Of a DNA stretch of 64,000 bases, positions 1 through 9,067 are shown piece after piece; positions within the stretch are counted from its first letter, which is position 1, and the number at the start of each line of letters is the position of its first letter. The notes beneath the pieces are model-generated. The model did no database searches. It was not told the origin of the DNA and worked only from the letters and a program-made list of their open reading frames with translations. This DNA is from CAWGET01 sp963821715 (GTDB taxonomy: Bacteria > Bacteroidota > Ignavibacteria > Ignavibacteriales > Melioribacteraceae). The position numbers and the translations under genes were made by a program. The stretch spans positions 372,001 through 436,000 of the forward strand of contig CAWGET010000001.1 in NCBI GenBank assembly GCA_963821715.1, in the 5' to 3' direction.

Positions 1-28
1 GTTTTTCAAAAATTTCCTCGGCTTTCAT
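1..28 (-). CDS. 5' end of an unidentified gene, cut by the window edge
   Basis: An ATG on the minus strand at 28-26 overlaps the TGA stop of the VOC gene (27-25), the ATGA arrangement of translationally coupled genes. The reading frame continues to the window edge as MKAEEIFEK. Nine residues do not identify the product. The coupling indicates it is cotranscribed with the VOC gene. Confidence 0.5.
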
Positions 29-423
29 TCTTTTTCCTGATCTTTTGATTCAAACAAAGCGGAGTAAGCGCCCGCCGGATCCTGAATGACGCAGTATTTT
101 CCGGAGTTTCCCATTTCTTTTATTTCGACGACCAACTTTCCGCCGAGATCGAGACACCTTTTAACGCTCGCATCAATATTTTCCACATTGATATAGATGA
201 GCCAAAATGGAGGAAAATCTTTGTTTGTCCCGCGAGCATTGCAAATTCCGGCTGCCGGTTCTTCGGAATCCCGAATGGACATGTTAAAATCGTTGTAACC
301 TCCCATATCAAAAGGTTCGGAGTTCCATCCTACAACTTCTTCGTAAAATTTTTTAATCGGTTCGGCATCCGGAACAGTGAGATCGTGCCATGCAATTGTT
401 CCAATTTTTGGCTTGTCGGACAT
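25..423 (-). CDS. VOC (glyoxalase/bleomycin-resistance fold) family protein
   Basis: This 132-residue protein has the length and layout of a single-chain vicinal-oxygen-chelate protein: an N-terminal strand with the first His (IAWHDLTV, about residues 10-17), a helix ending FYEEVVGW, and a C-terminal CVIQDPAGAYSALFE strand block with the usual DPxG turn. VOC proteins bind a metal in paired beta-alpha-beta-beta-beta units and include glyoxalases, dioxygenases and resistance proteins; the substrate cannot be read from this sequence. It overlaps the next gene (toward the window edge) by ATGA, so the two are probably one transcript. Its start is the ATG at 423-421. Confidence 0.85.
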   Translation of the reverse strand: MSDKPKIGTIAWHDLTVPDAEPIKKFYEEVVGWNSEPFDMGGYNDFNMSIRDSEEPAAGICNARGTNKDFPPFWLIYINVENIDASVKRCLDLGGKLVVEIKEMGNSGKYCVIQDPAGAYSALFESKDQEKE

Positions 424-675
424 AATGTCTCCAATTAAGATTTGATGTTTAATATTCTAAAAAAAAGTTTGAGGCGCAATATTATGCTTTAAATTATTCC
501 ACTACAACTTGCAGGTTTTTTACATCGCAGATTCCCACAGATTTTCCATCAAGCTATTTCTATTGATAAAAGGCGTATGTTGCAAAAATTTTAATAAGAT
601 TCGCCGCTGTTCTTTGGTTTTATATGAAAATTTTAAAAAATGAATTTCATTCAAATCAATATAAAGATTTTCCAA

Positions 676-736
676 GGCATCTCGTCTCACTTCTCACGTT
701 TCACGCCTGCCTGCACAGACAGGTCTTCCCGTTGAC
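676..736. repeat. Repeat-like string with imperfect palindrome at the BASS gene 3' end
   Basis: The string ctcacttctcacgtttcacg is followed by an imperfect palindrome around 711-724 (CCTG..CACAG..CAGG). It belongs to the same degenerate style of intergenic repeat seen at 9368-9432, 16478-16555 and 52330-52375. It overlaps the last codons of the transporter on the minus strand. Confidence 0.45.
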
Positions 737-1598
737 GTTTTGCATTGAAATAGTAAAGCTCAGCCGCAATAAAAATATTTTGGAAGAGAACATGAAAAAC
801 GGGACCTAGCGCGGAGATTGGAGTCATAAATGTAAGGGCAACCCATATTGTGAATCCGTTATTTTTTTGTCCGAGCGATTGTCCGGCTTCAACCGGAAAA
901 GATTTTCGTCCGATTAACATTCCGGTAAAAAACCAAATTATTAAGATGAAAAGTGAAGCGAGTGCAATATAAAACACAATCTGCAATCCGGAAGATAATT
1001 CGTTTTCCAAAAAATATGTAGCTCGGGATGACGCGATGTAAACATTCAGTACGAGGAGGTAAAAAGATAATTCCCCGTATTTTAGAAGATTATTTTTCAG
1101 CGAAACATTAAAGCGTTTTATTGATTGCGCGACTATCAGCGGAACGCCGAGCACAATTAAAACGGGAATTAAAATTTCGCCAACCGAAACCTCCATTCCG
1201 TTTTTTAGCAGAAGCGGAAGAAGGAAGGGAAGCAAAAGGGCTATCGCTATGTTATTAAGCAGAACCGAAAACGCGCCGTATTCAACTTTTTTATTGATCA
1301 GATTTAGGATTACCGGCGTAGCGATTGCCGTCGGAGAAAGTGCCGTAATAAAAGCCGCTTCGGCTACTAATCCGTTATAATCCTTCAGTACAAAGAAGAG
1401 ACCGATCGAAAGGGAAATGTTAGTAATTAAAATTATGAAATGCGTTTTATGAACTACACTTCTGTTAATATCAAGATTTAAGAATGCGAAGAATAGCATT
1501 CCCATCAAAAGATATTGAATAAGGAAAGTATAACTATGACCGAATGGGAAAATTATACCAACCGCAATAGCCGTAATCGGGAGAAGATATTTCATCAT
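687..1598 (-). CDS. Bile acid:sodium symporter (BASS)-like transporter
   Basis: The 303-residue protein is almost entirely hydrophobic, with about nine or ten membrane segments. It carries a helix-breaking segment SPTAIATPVI (about residues 89-98) and a second conserved stretch GQKNNGFTIWVALTFM (about 245-260), the two crossing-helix regions typical of the BASS/SBF fold. Such proteins are sodium-coupled importers of organic anions; the substrate is unknown. The last roughly 15 residues are hydrophilic and are encoded by a palindromic, repeat-like intergenic sequence (see 676-736), so the tail may be an acquired read-through extension rather than part of the fold. It is a single gene with no close partner. 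Confidence 0.75.
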   Translation of the reverse strand: MMKYLLPITAIAVGIIFPFGHSYTFLIQYLLMGMLFFAFLNLDINRSVVHKTHFIILITNISLSIGLFFVLKDYNGLVAEAAFITALSPTAIATPVILNLINKKVEYGAFSVLLNNIAIALLLPFLLPLLLKNGMEVSVGEILIPVLIVLGVPLIVAQSIKRFNVSLKNNLLKYGELSFYLLVLNVYIASSRATYFLENELSSGLQIVFYIALASLFILIIWFFTGMLIGRKSFPVEAGQSLGQKNNGFTIWVALTFMTPISALGPVFHVLFQNIFIAAELYYFNAKRQREDLSVQAGVKREK

Positions 1599-1722
1599 TC
1601 ACGCTAAATTCAAAATATAAAAATACAAAAAAGAGGGGAATTTATTTTTGATTAATTAAAAAGATGAATTTGACTTATTTATTGAATTTTTTCAAATTTG
1701 TACTAAACATTTTGGTTCTCTT

Positions 1723-1899
1723 ATGATCTCATCATCCGAACAAAATTTTTGCACATTTAGCTTTTTTATTTTTCTATATTTCTTCTTTCCTTTTACTTTA
1801 AACGCTCAGATTTATCAAAATTCTTTTCCGGAAATAAATTCGGTTGAGAAATTTACATTATGCAAATTATCTTACAGCATAAAATTTCGCAAGCAATGA
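1723..1899 (+). CDS. Short signal-peptide-bearing ORF, possibly a gene remnant
   Basis: This 58-codon ORF has a hydrophobic run (about residues 12-29) ending in a plausible signal-peptidase site at LNA-QIYQ, so it looks like the N-terminus of an exported protein. After the cleavage site only about 30 residues remain before a TGA. A second tiny frame, ATG at 1896 overlapping that stop and ending 1946, follows. This may be a small secreted protein or the degraded front end of a larger one. I do not recognise it. Confidence 0.3.
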   Translation: MISSSEQNFCTFSFFIFLYFFFPFTLNAQIYQNSFPEINSVEKFTLCKLSYSIKFRKQ

Positions 1900-1951
1900 A
1901 ATTATCTGTCGAACACATCAAAATATTATCGGATAAGAGAAGTTAAGCTAA

Positions 1952-2413
1952 ATGAAAAATTTCCTTTTTATACATCTGATTTTTATTCTTTCATCCTGCT
2001 CTTACACGATTGTAGATGAGGAAAAATTTGAGCAGAGCAACGAGCCGACGCCAATCACGGATGAAAAAGTTTTTCTTCCGGATACAAATTTCGCTACGGA
2101 GAAATTTTCGATTAAAGATTTATTGAAGCATTGGGTGGACTCTCGGGAGTTCAGCAGTCCCAACATCTGGCGTCCAAAAGATTATAAAGATTGGGCGAGG
2201 TCGCGGTTTCGAGGTGAGATAATATTCGATAAAAAAGGAGAATACAGAAAATTAATTCTATCGCCTAACGACGCGCATTATTTTAAAAAATATCGTTGGC
2301 GATTATTAAAAGAAAATCCGGAGATTTTAATTTCCTTCAACGAAAATGGTGAGAGAATTTCCAAGATGAAAATTGAAAAACTTGATTCGGTTACGCTTAT
2401 TCTTTATCAGTAA
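1952..2413 (+). CDS. Hypothetical lipoprotein
   Basis: The 153-residue product begins with a short lipoprotein signal, FIHLIFILSSC, giving Cys16 as the likely lipidated residue. The mature part is polar, with a central segment rich in Trp, Arg and Lys (about 65-85) and a C-terminal half of alternating short strands and turns. No family is recognised. It sits 57 bases before another exported protein on the same strand, so the two may be cotranscribed. Confidence 0.65.
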   Translation: MKNFLFIHLIFILSSCSYTIVDEEKFEQSNEPTPITDEKVFLPDTNFATEKFSIKDLLKHWVDSREFSSPNIWRPKDYKDWARSRFRGEIIFDKKGEYRKLILSPNDAHYFKKYRWRLLKENPEILISFNENGERISKMKIEKLDSVTLILYQ

Positions 2414-2470
2414 AAGTTTTACATAGTATTAAAATTTCTTCAAGATTTATAATAAAACAGGAAATAAAAA

Positions 2471-3121
2471 ATGCGTTCATTGGCTATCTTTCTTTTACTC
2501 AGTCAAACTCTTTTAGCTCAAAATATTTTTAACAATCAATCACTTCAACCAAAAAATATTTATTCCAGCAGCAGAAATTATCAAAATCATTTTTTTCAAA
2601 CCGATAATCTTTCACACTCAAAACATTATTATTCTCCGATAAACTATTTCGGGCAGGTTGCTGTCGGTTCCGGATTATCCCTTATGTTTGCTTTTTTCCC
2701 CTTTGCTGCGGCGTTTGGCTATGCCTGGGAGAATGACGGAAGTGATTTTATCGGAACCAGCCTTTCAATTTTGACTATATCATCATACCTTTTCGGAGCC
2801 GCAACCGGAGTTCATTGGGTCGCCAGATCGGAAAACGAAGCGCTCTCGTATTGGAAAACATTCGGTTATTCAATTATCGGAGGAGGAGCCGGAGCGATTC
2901 TAGCAGTTATCATCGCAAAAAATTATCATTATACTCCTTGGTTCGGAGGAACTTTAGTGGCTTTAAGTCCGGTAATAGGTTCGATGTTTTACGCGTCTTT
3001 TATTTCCGACTGGCGTCGACCCGAAAGAAATGATTCAATTAGCATGACCAGTTTTTCGCATCAGGATTTAATCGAACAATCGGAAATAGTTAGGATTGAA
3101 TTTTTGCGTGTAAGATTTTAA
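2471..3121 (+). CDS. Hypothetical exported membrane protein
   Basis: The 216-residue protein starts with a signal sequence ending LLAQNIF, then an Asn/Tyr/Ser-rich stretch (about 18-55). Four hydrophobic segments follow (about 60-80, 95-115, 135-155, 160-178), with small-residue motifs such as GGGAGAILA. It looks like a small membrane-embedded protein. No known family is recognised and no enzyme motif is seen. It may form a short unit with the upstream lipoprotein gene. Confidence 0.6.
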   Translation: MRSLAIFLLLSQTLLAQNIFNNQSLQPKNIYSSSRNYQNHFFQTDNLSHSKHYYSPINYFGQVAVGSGLSLMFAFFPFAAAFGYAWENDGSDFIGTSLSILTISSYLFGAATGVHWVARSENEALSYWKTFGYSIIGGGAGAILAVIIAKNYHYTPWFGGTLVALSPVIGSMFYASFISDWRRPERNDSISMTSFSHQDLIEQSEIVRIEFLRVRF

Positions 3122-3311
3122 CAAATTATTATTTAGAAATGGAATATTGCATTGTTTCTTTTTTGTAAATAAAACAATATAGTATTATGTCTAGCGTGTA
3201 AAGGTGCAAAGACAAAATGTAATTTAGACGAACCTGTCTGCCACCAACCATATAGGAGTTCGAAATACAGCAAATGATTGACTAATAATTAAAATAAAAT
3301 TGGGATTATCA

Positions 3312-3482
3312 ATGAAACCTAAGCATAAATTTTTATTAAAAGTAGCGCTTTTTGTTCTGCTTATAATTTATTTCGTTTTTAACGGAGTTGTTGACGACAC
3401 AGTAGTTATCCCGGTAATAATATTAACGGTAATCCTTTTTACAGCCTTGTTCCTTCAATATAAAATTGAGAAGAAAAAATAA
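3312..3482 (+). CDS. Small two-helix membrane protein, paralogue A
   Basis: From the ATG at 3312 the product is 56 residues: MKPKHKF, a first membrane helix (about 8-24), an acidic turn (VVDDTVV), a second helix (about 28-46) and a basic tail ending KKK. An upstream in-frame TTG would add only four residues. The protein is clearly related in layout and in its MKPK start to the product at 5896-6084. The two genes bracket an ABC exporter, with 27 bases separating this one from the permease gene. The positioning suggests an accessory role, but the function is unknown. Confidence 0.6.
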   Translation: MKPKHKFLLKVALFVLLIIYFVFNGVVDDTVVIPVIILTVILFTALFLQYKIEKKK

Positions 3483-3509
3483 TTTCGATCTTTTATTCAA
3501 TTTTTTTAT

Positions 3510-5090
3510 ATGAATTTTCTTAAAATTCTAAAATTGCAGACGCGGATAATCCTTAATTCGATACAGAAACAAAATTTCATATTGAAATTGATTGCTTTCT
3601 TTGCGATGCTTTTTGCAATATTCGGCTATTATCAATCCGCTGATATTTTTACTAATTTTCTAAAACTCAATTTCGATATCCGCGATGAAGTTTTCTTGCG
3701 TAATTTGCATTCGTTTTTATTCGCCGTTTTTATGGTTAATATTTATACAAACTTTTTCTTCGGCACCTCGCCTCCGCTAAGCCGTAATTTATTATATTAT
3801 CCGATTCGCAAAAAGAAAATAATTTTTTTTGAAATGCTGACCGACACTTTTAACTTATTTAATCTTCCGTATTTCGGAATATATTTTGCCGCTTATTTTC
3901 TTTTTAACGATTCTATTTTTTCGCCGAATCTCATCAAATTTATTGTGATTTTATTTTTGTTTTTATTTCTTATCGGCTCTTTAATTTTCTTTTTCAGATA
4001 TATTATTTTAATCTATTTTGTCGCTCATCCGAAGAGAAAAATTTTCCAAATTGCAAGTCTGGTTCTGTTTATAATTTTACTGCAATTATTTTTAAATTTT
4101 AAAACTGATGAAAACATTGCGATAAAATTTTACAACTTTCTAATCTTTTTGCCGACAGGTAAATTTTTAGAGTGGCAGATAACAGGTATGAATTCGTTGG
4201 TCGGGTTCGCAAAAATTTTCTTCTATTTCATTATCTTAATTGTTTCATTCTTCATTATAAATAGTTTTTTATGGAAAAAATCCTTCCGCGCTATGGAAGG
4301 ATTTAACACCGCTCCAAAGATTAAAATATTAAAATTTCATACGCCTAAATTTTTTATTGATCTTAAAAAAAATGTTTTTGAAGATCTTCATCCTTTATTA
4401 AAAAAGGAAATTCTATATCATTCGCGTTCTCCAAGAATAATATTTTTACTGATCATAATATTATTTGGTTATTCTGCGATATTTTATCTTGCCATTTTCG
4501 AAGGCGACATCGGTAATGAATTTGAAGCGCTTCACACGGTAAAAAACATGGGATTATTTTTCCACGCGATTATTATTTTGACCAATTCCGGAAATATTTT
4601 TCGCTTCGATTCCCCGGGCGTAAAATCATACTTTATTCTTCCGGTTTCAGCAAAGGATATTATTAATTTAAAATCCGCCGCTACTTATTTTTTCCTTTTT
4701 CTAAATTTTATTTTTATATCTGTTACATTGATTTTTCTTCGGATTCAATTGATAGATTATTTTGTTTACTTAGCTTTGGTACTTTTTACATTTTGCGTAT
4801 TTCAAGTTCCCGCATTACTGGCTTCAATATATTTCCCTAAAAAGGTGAATATAAATACTGTAAACGGTTTAAATATCTCTATAATTGCTTTAATAATTTC
4901 TGTTCTGCTTTTGGGTATAGTCTGGATTTTTGTAAAATTATCTTTAAATCTTTCCGGATTGGAATATAAAATCGGGTTAATTATTTTTTCTCTTTCATCG
5001 GCGCTTCTATTTTTCAAATTAGATGTTCAAAAATTTTTAGCTGGTCAGTTGCAAAAACGAAAATCAAAATTGATAAAGAAAATGATATGA
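3510..5090 (+). CDS. ABC-2-type exporter permease (DUF5687-like)
   Basis: The 526-residue protein has about twelve hydrophobic helices in two halves, joined by a polar loop near residues 255-300. There is no ATP-binding motif. Conserved-looking cytoplasmic features include LLYYPIRKKKI (about 93-103), where such permeases mark the segment contacting the ATPase. The layout resembles the large Bacteroidota permeases grouped as DUF5687; that family name is from memory and not verified. It overlaps the ATPase gene by ATGA (5087-5090), so the pair is translated together as an exporter of unknown substrate. Confidence 0.75.
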   Translation: MNFLKILKLQTRIILNSIQKQNFILKLIAFFAMLFAIFGYYQSADIFTNFLKLNFDIRDEVFLRNLHSFLFAVFMVNIYTNFFFGTSPPLSRNLLYYPIRKKKIIFFEMLTDTFNLFNLPYFGIYFAAYFLFNDSIFSPNLIKFIVILFLFLFLIGSLIFFFRYIILIYFVAHPKRKIFQIASLVLFIILLQLFLNFKTDENIAIKFYNFLIFLPTGKFLEWQITGMNSLVGFAKIFFYFIILIVSFFIINSFLWKKSFRAMEGFNTAPKIKILKFHTPKFFIDLKKNVFEDLHPLLKKEILYHSRSPRIIFLLIIILFGYSAIFYLAIFEGDIGNEFEALHTVKNMGLFFHAIIILTNSGNIFRFDSPGVKSYFILPVSAKDIINLKSAATYFFLFLNFIFISVTLIFLRIQLIDYFVYLALVLFTFCVFQVPALLASIYFPKKVNINTVNGLNISIIALIISVLLLGIVWIFVKLSLNLSGLEYKIGLIIFSLSSALLFFKLDVQKFLAGQLQKRKSKLIKKMI

Positions 5091-5866
5091 AAATTTTAGA
5101 AGTCGATTCCTTAACAAAAAGTTACAGAAAAAAGGTTGTTGTAGATGACTTAACTTTTTCTGTTTCCGAAGGGAAAGTTTTTGGACTGCTGGGTCCAAAC
5201 GGCGCCGGAAAAACCACAACAATAAATTGCATCTTCAATTTAGAAGATCTTGATTCCGGACAAATAAAAATATTCGGCAATGAATTAGATGAAAATGAAA
5301 TCGAAATAAAAAAGAGAATCGGAATATTATTCGAAAATTTGGAAAATCTTTTTGTTCAACTAAAAGGGGAAGAACAGTTAAATTTTACGGCGGACATTTA
5401 CGCAATGGAAAGCCGATTAAAACAGGAGAGGATTGAACAATTGTTAAAATTTTTTCAATTGGAAGAACACCGCGGAAAATTGATTGACGAATATTCCAAA
5501 GGGATGAAGAAGAAAATCGCTCTGGCTTCAATTCTTCTAATCAATCCCGATTTTATAATTCTTGACGAACCGTTCGACGGATTGGACACTCTTTCTGTTT
5601 CGAAGCTTAAAAAACTTATACGAAAATTAAAGGAGAACGGGAAAACAATTTTAATTACTTCGCACATATTATCTTATATTGAAGACGTAGCCGACGAAGT
5701 TGCGATAATTAACTATGGTAAGTTAGTTTATCAATCGGATACAAAAGACATAAGAAGTAAAATTAAAAATGAGATGACGAAGGAAACCTACAGCTCGCTT
5801 GAAGATATCTTTTTGGATCTTACTTCAGAAAAAGATGAAGAGGAGCAAAGTCTTTCTTGGATTTAA
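5087..5866 (+). CDS. ABC transporter ATP-binding protein
   Basis: This is a 259-residue ABC ATPase with Walker A GPNGAGKTT (about residues 37-45), a degenerate signature EYSKGMKKK (about 137-145) in place of LSGGQ, Walker B FIILDEPFDGLD (about 155-166) and the switch His in LITSH (about 190). The DxLxGLD-like pattern and YSKGM signature match the ABC-2 exporter subfamily. Its C-terminus has a short acidic extension (KDEEEQ). It partners the permease immediately upstream by ATGA coupling and is followed after 29 bases by a small membrane protein gene. Confidence 0.9.
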   Translation: MKILEVDSLTKSYRKKVVVDDLTFSVSEGKVFGLLGPNGAGKTTTINCIFNLEDLDSGQIKIFGNELDENEIEIKKRIGILFENLENLFVQLKGEEQLNFTADIYAMESRLKQERIEQLLKFFQLEEHRGKLIDEYSKGMKKKIALASILLINPDFIILDEPFDGLDTLSVSKLKKLIRKLKENGKTILITSHILSYIEDVADEVAIINYGKLVYQSDTKDIRSKIKNEMTKETYSSLEDIFLDLTSEKDEEEQSLSWI

Positions 5867-5895
5867 GCGATATCAAATAAAATAAAAGGAATTCT

Positions 5896-6084
5896 ATGAA
5901 ACCTAAATATCAATTATTGCTTTTAGTATTTGCAGCGGCTGTAATTTTAATCTATTTCTTTTTTATGGATGAATTTTTCAGTGTGAGTATTATACCGTTA
6001 GCGATTATTATGTTAATTGCGGCTGCCGGTTTGTATCTCGTCAACAGAAAAAGAAAAGAAAGAAAAAATGAAAATAAAATATAG
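5896..6084 (+). CDS. Small two-helix membrane protein, paralogue B
   Basis: The 62-residue product has MKPKYQ, a helix (about 7-24), an acidic loop (MDEFF), a second helix (about 30-48) and a strongly basic tail (NRKRKERKNENK). It matches the gene at 3312-3482 in start motif, helix spacing, acidic loop and basic tail, so the two are paralogues flanking the ABC exporter. It is probably in the same operon. Function unknown. Confidence 0.6.
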   Translation: MKPKYQLLLLVFAAAVILIYFFFMDEFFSVSIIPLAIIMLIAAAGLYLVNRKRKERKNENKI

Positions 6085-6160
6085 ATGTAAAATTTGGTTC
6101 CTTGTCAAAAATGGATATGCGGCTTTAGAATTTTTGCGTTAGTAAGAACTTAAGGGAAGT

Positions 6161-6523
6161 TTATTCTTCTTCTCTGTTAACTCTTTCGGGAGTGAATGCC
6201 GGAATGCAGACGGAAACATATTCGCATTTTTCTTCGAAAGGATTTGAGTAACGAACGCGGCTTCCTTTTTTTACGATGATAGACTCACCCGCTTTCAAAA
6301 TTATTTCATCACCGTCCACCTCAAATTTTTTTCTTCCGGAAATTATGTAAGTTATCTCATCGAACTCGGGATTCTGAAACGGCTCACTCCATTTAGGCGG
6401 AGCAATCATATGCGCGAAGCTGTAATCGCCCGTGTTTATTGATGCTTTACCGAAATGTTCTTCGATCAGCTTATTATCATTAACCGGAACAATAAATGGA
6501 TTTTTCTGAATTTTGTAACTCAT
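6161..6523 (-). CDS. Single-domain cupin protein
   Basis: Starting at the ATG at 6523-6521 the product is 120 residues. The fold signature is a cupin core: DEITYIISGRKKFEVDGDE (about 60-78), then LKAGESIIVKKGSRVRY. The usual His metal ligands of the first cupin motif are replaced (EITYIISG lacks HxH), so metal binding is uncertain. The start overlaps the copA stop as ATGA, implying translational coupling to the copper ATPase. A longer reading frame upstream only shadows copA and is rejected. A role in metal or stress response is inferred from the neighbour only. Confidence 0.75.
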   Translation of the reverse strand: MSYKIQKNPFIVPVNDNKLIEEHFGKASINTGDYSFAHMIAPPKWSEPFQNPEFDEITYIISGRKKFEVDGDEIILKAGESIIVKKGSRVRYSNPFEEKCEYVSVCIPAFTPERVNREEE

Positions 6524-8744
6524 AATTTTGCTCTCTTCAATCTTAACGAATTGCTGACAACCGAAACCGAACTGAAAGACATCGCGAGAGCTGCGAACAT
6601 GGGATTTAACAAACCGAACGCGGCAAGCGGAATTCCTATCGAGTTGTAAATAAAAGCCCAAAACAAATTTTGTTTGATGGTCCGTATCGTTTTTTTAGAA
6701 AGCGAGATCGCTTTTACGACACCGTTCAAATCCCCTTTAACTAAAGTAATTTGCGCAGATTCGATCGCGACGTCTGTTCCCGTTCCGATTGCGATTCCGA
6801 CGTCGGCTTGCGCGAGCGCCGGAGCGTCGTTTATTCCGTCGCCAACCATCGCAACTACTTTTCCTTCTTTCTGAAATTCTTTTACCTTAGCCGCTTTTTC
6901 GTCCGGCATAACTTCAGAAACATATTTTTTCAATCCTATTCTCTTAGCGATTGCCGAGGCTGTCTTTTCGTTATCGCCCGTAATCATAACTACTTCATTT
7001 CCCATCTTCTGTAATTTTTCAATCGCTTTTTTGCTGCTCTCTTTTATAGGATCTTCCACTGCGATCATCCCTCTGAATTCACCGTCGACGGCGACGAACA
7101 CAGCGGTTTTTCCTTCCTCCGATAATCGGTTAAAATCATTTTCATTGTTGTCAAGTTTAATTGAATATTCCGCCATCAATTTTTTATTTCCTACGGCTAC
7201 CGCGCTTCCGCCAAGAATTGCAAATATTCCTTTTCCCGTAAAGCTCTGGAAGGATTCTAAATTTTAAATTCAATTTTCCTCTGTTTTACAAATTCCACAA
7301 CCGCTTCGGCAATCGGATGTTCTGATTTATTTTCGACGGAACCAGCAATTGTCAAAAGTTCTTCTTCCGAAATTCCATTCGGAATGATATCCGTTACAGT
7401 CGGTTTGCCTTCGGTTATCGTTCCGGTTTTATCAAGAATAATTGTGTTTATCTTATGCGCCTGCTCTAAACTCTCTCCGTTTTTTATCAGGATGCCGGAA
7501 TTAGCTCCGAGTCCGGTCCCTACCATAATCGCTGTAGGAGTCGCTAATCCGAGCGCGCACGGACAAGCGATAATTAGCACAGCCACAAAATTTATTAACG
7601 CAATATTAAAAGCGTTTTCGGGTGAAAGAAATAGCCAGCCAAAAAATGTAATAAGCGCCAGAACCACAACAATCGGTACAAAAACTCCGGCTATTTTATC
7701 CGCCAATTTTTGGATCGGAGCCTTGGACCCTTGCGCTTCTTCGACTAATCTTATTATTTGTCCAAGAACCGAATTATCTCCGAGTGCTGTGATCGTAAAT
7801 TCAAAGCTGCCGTTTTTGTTTATTGTTCCCCCGATGACTTTGGCGTCTTTGCTTTTTTCAACCGGAATTGATTCGCCCGTTAACATTGATTCGTCCACGG
7901 TAGAAAATCCGTTTATTATTTTTCCGTCCGCGGGAATTTTTTCTCCCGGCCTAACAACCACAACATCTTTTATTTGAAGATCAGAAATCTTTACCTTTTC
8001 TTCTTCGCCATTCTTTATAACTGTCGCGGTTTTTGGTTTTAGCTCCAACAATTTTTTAATCGCGCCGCCGGTCTTTCGTTTAGCGCGGTCTTCCATCCAT
8101 CTGCCCAATAAAATAAGGGTGATTATCACTCCCGCCGTTTCAAAATAAACGTGGGGAGTTTCGCCTGTTGATGAAATCAATTCCGGGAATAAAGTGCTCA
8201 CCAGACTATATCCAAACGCAGCTCCCGTTCCGATTGCAACAAGCGTGTTCATTTCGGCGGAGAAATGTTTTAAATTATTCCACGCGACTACAAAGAAACG
8301 CTTGCCCGGAATAAACATAATCGGAGTTGTGAGAATTAGTAGTATTTTATTGGTGTAATCTCTGTTGATGTGCCAGAAATCCTGAAACCATTGATAATCC
8401 ATCAACATACTGATGATAAAAACGGGAAGGGTAAGGATGAAGGCGAGCATCAGATCTTTTTTTAATTTGTTGTAGTGTTCATCCTTATCAACCAAAACCG
8501 GTTCAACTCCAGTTCCGGTTTCTTCTTCTTTATTTTGAACAACTACTTTATAACCGTAATCCTCAACCGCTTTCGAAACTTCTGTTAGATCAAAATTTTC
8601 GTTTTCTATTTCGAAATCTACTTTCTCGGTAGCAAAATTTACCGAGACGTTTTTTATGCCATCGAGTTTGCCAACAACTTTTTCGACTCTTGCTACGCAG
8701 CTTGCGCAGGTCATTCCCTCAACAGGAAGGCTGTATTTTTTCAT
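6520..8744 (-). pseudogene. copA: Copper-exporting P1B-type ATPase, one-base frameshift
   Basis: The two parts together make a full CopA of about 741 residues that pumps Cu(I) out of the cytoplasm. Part one (8744-7257) has an N-terminal heavy-metal domain with CASC (residues 13-16), the membrane CPC (394-396) and the phosphorylated Asp in DKTGT (D438). Part two (in frame down to 6520) has TGDNEKT, the hinge GDGINDAP and the last two helices with YN and MSFSS metal-site residues. The frames are joined exactly if one base is restored to the T4 run at 7262-7265 (AAAA on the coding strand). Everything else is intact, so this is either a very recent lesion or an assembly error. The gene is coupled to the downstream cupin and lies 323 bases from copZ. 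Confidence 0.9.
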
Positions 8745-8791
8745 AACTTATTAAGCCTTATTAATATATTATCACATTAAATCTGCAATAA

Positions 8792-8911
8792 AAACTCCGT
8801 CAGGAGTTTCATTATAGTAGTAAATGAATTAAGAGGCATATTGCAACTCCGTAGGAGTTGAATAGATATAAAATCATTACAAACTATACAATTTAACTCC
8901 TACGGAGTTAA
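8792..8911. repeat. Cluster of three palindromic REP-like units
   Basis: Three copies of a small palindrome lie in the copZ-copA gap: 8792-8809 (AAACTCCGTCAGGAGTTT), 8844-8860 (CAACTCCGTAGGAGTTG) and 8893-8911 (TTAACTCCTACGGAGTTAA). Units two and three are inverted relative to each other, so together they can fold into one long hairpin with a 32-base loop. No gene lies in this 323-base stretch. Confidence 0.8.
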
Positions 8912-9067
8912 TCTGTTTATTACAAATATAGTTCTACTGAAATTTAATCCCAATTGGATTATTCCTAATAAATATTAAACAAATATTCATTTCGATTTTT
9001 GATTTCAAAAATAATTAGCGAAAAATATATTGTTTCTTATTATGTAAAAAAGTATTAATCATAATTT

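Noticed and set aside
6524..6661. Longer N-terminus of the cupin protein
   Set aside because: It is in the copA coding region in another frame, whereas ATG 6523 overlaps the copA stop and starts a normal cupin.
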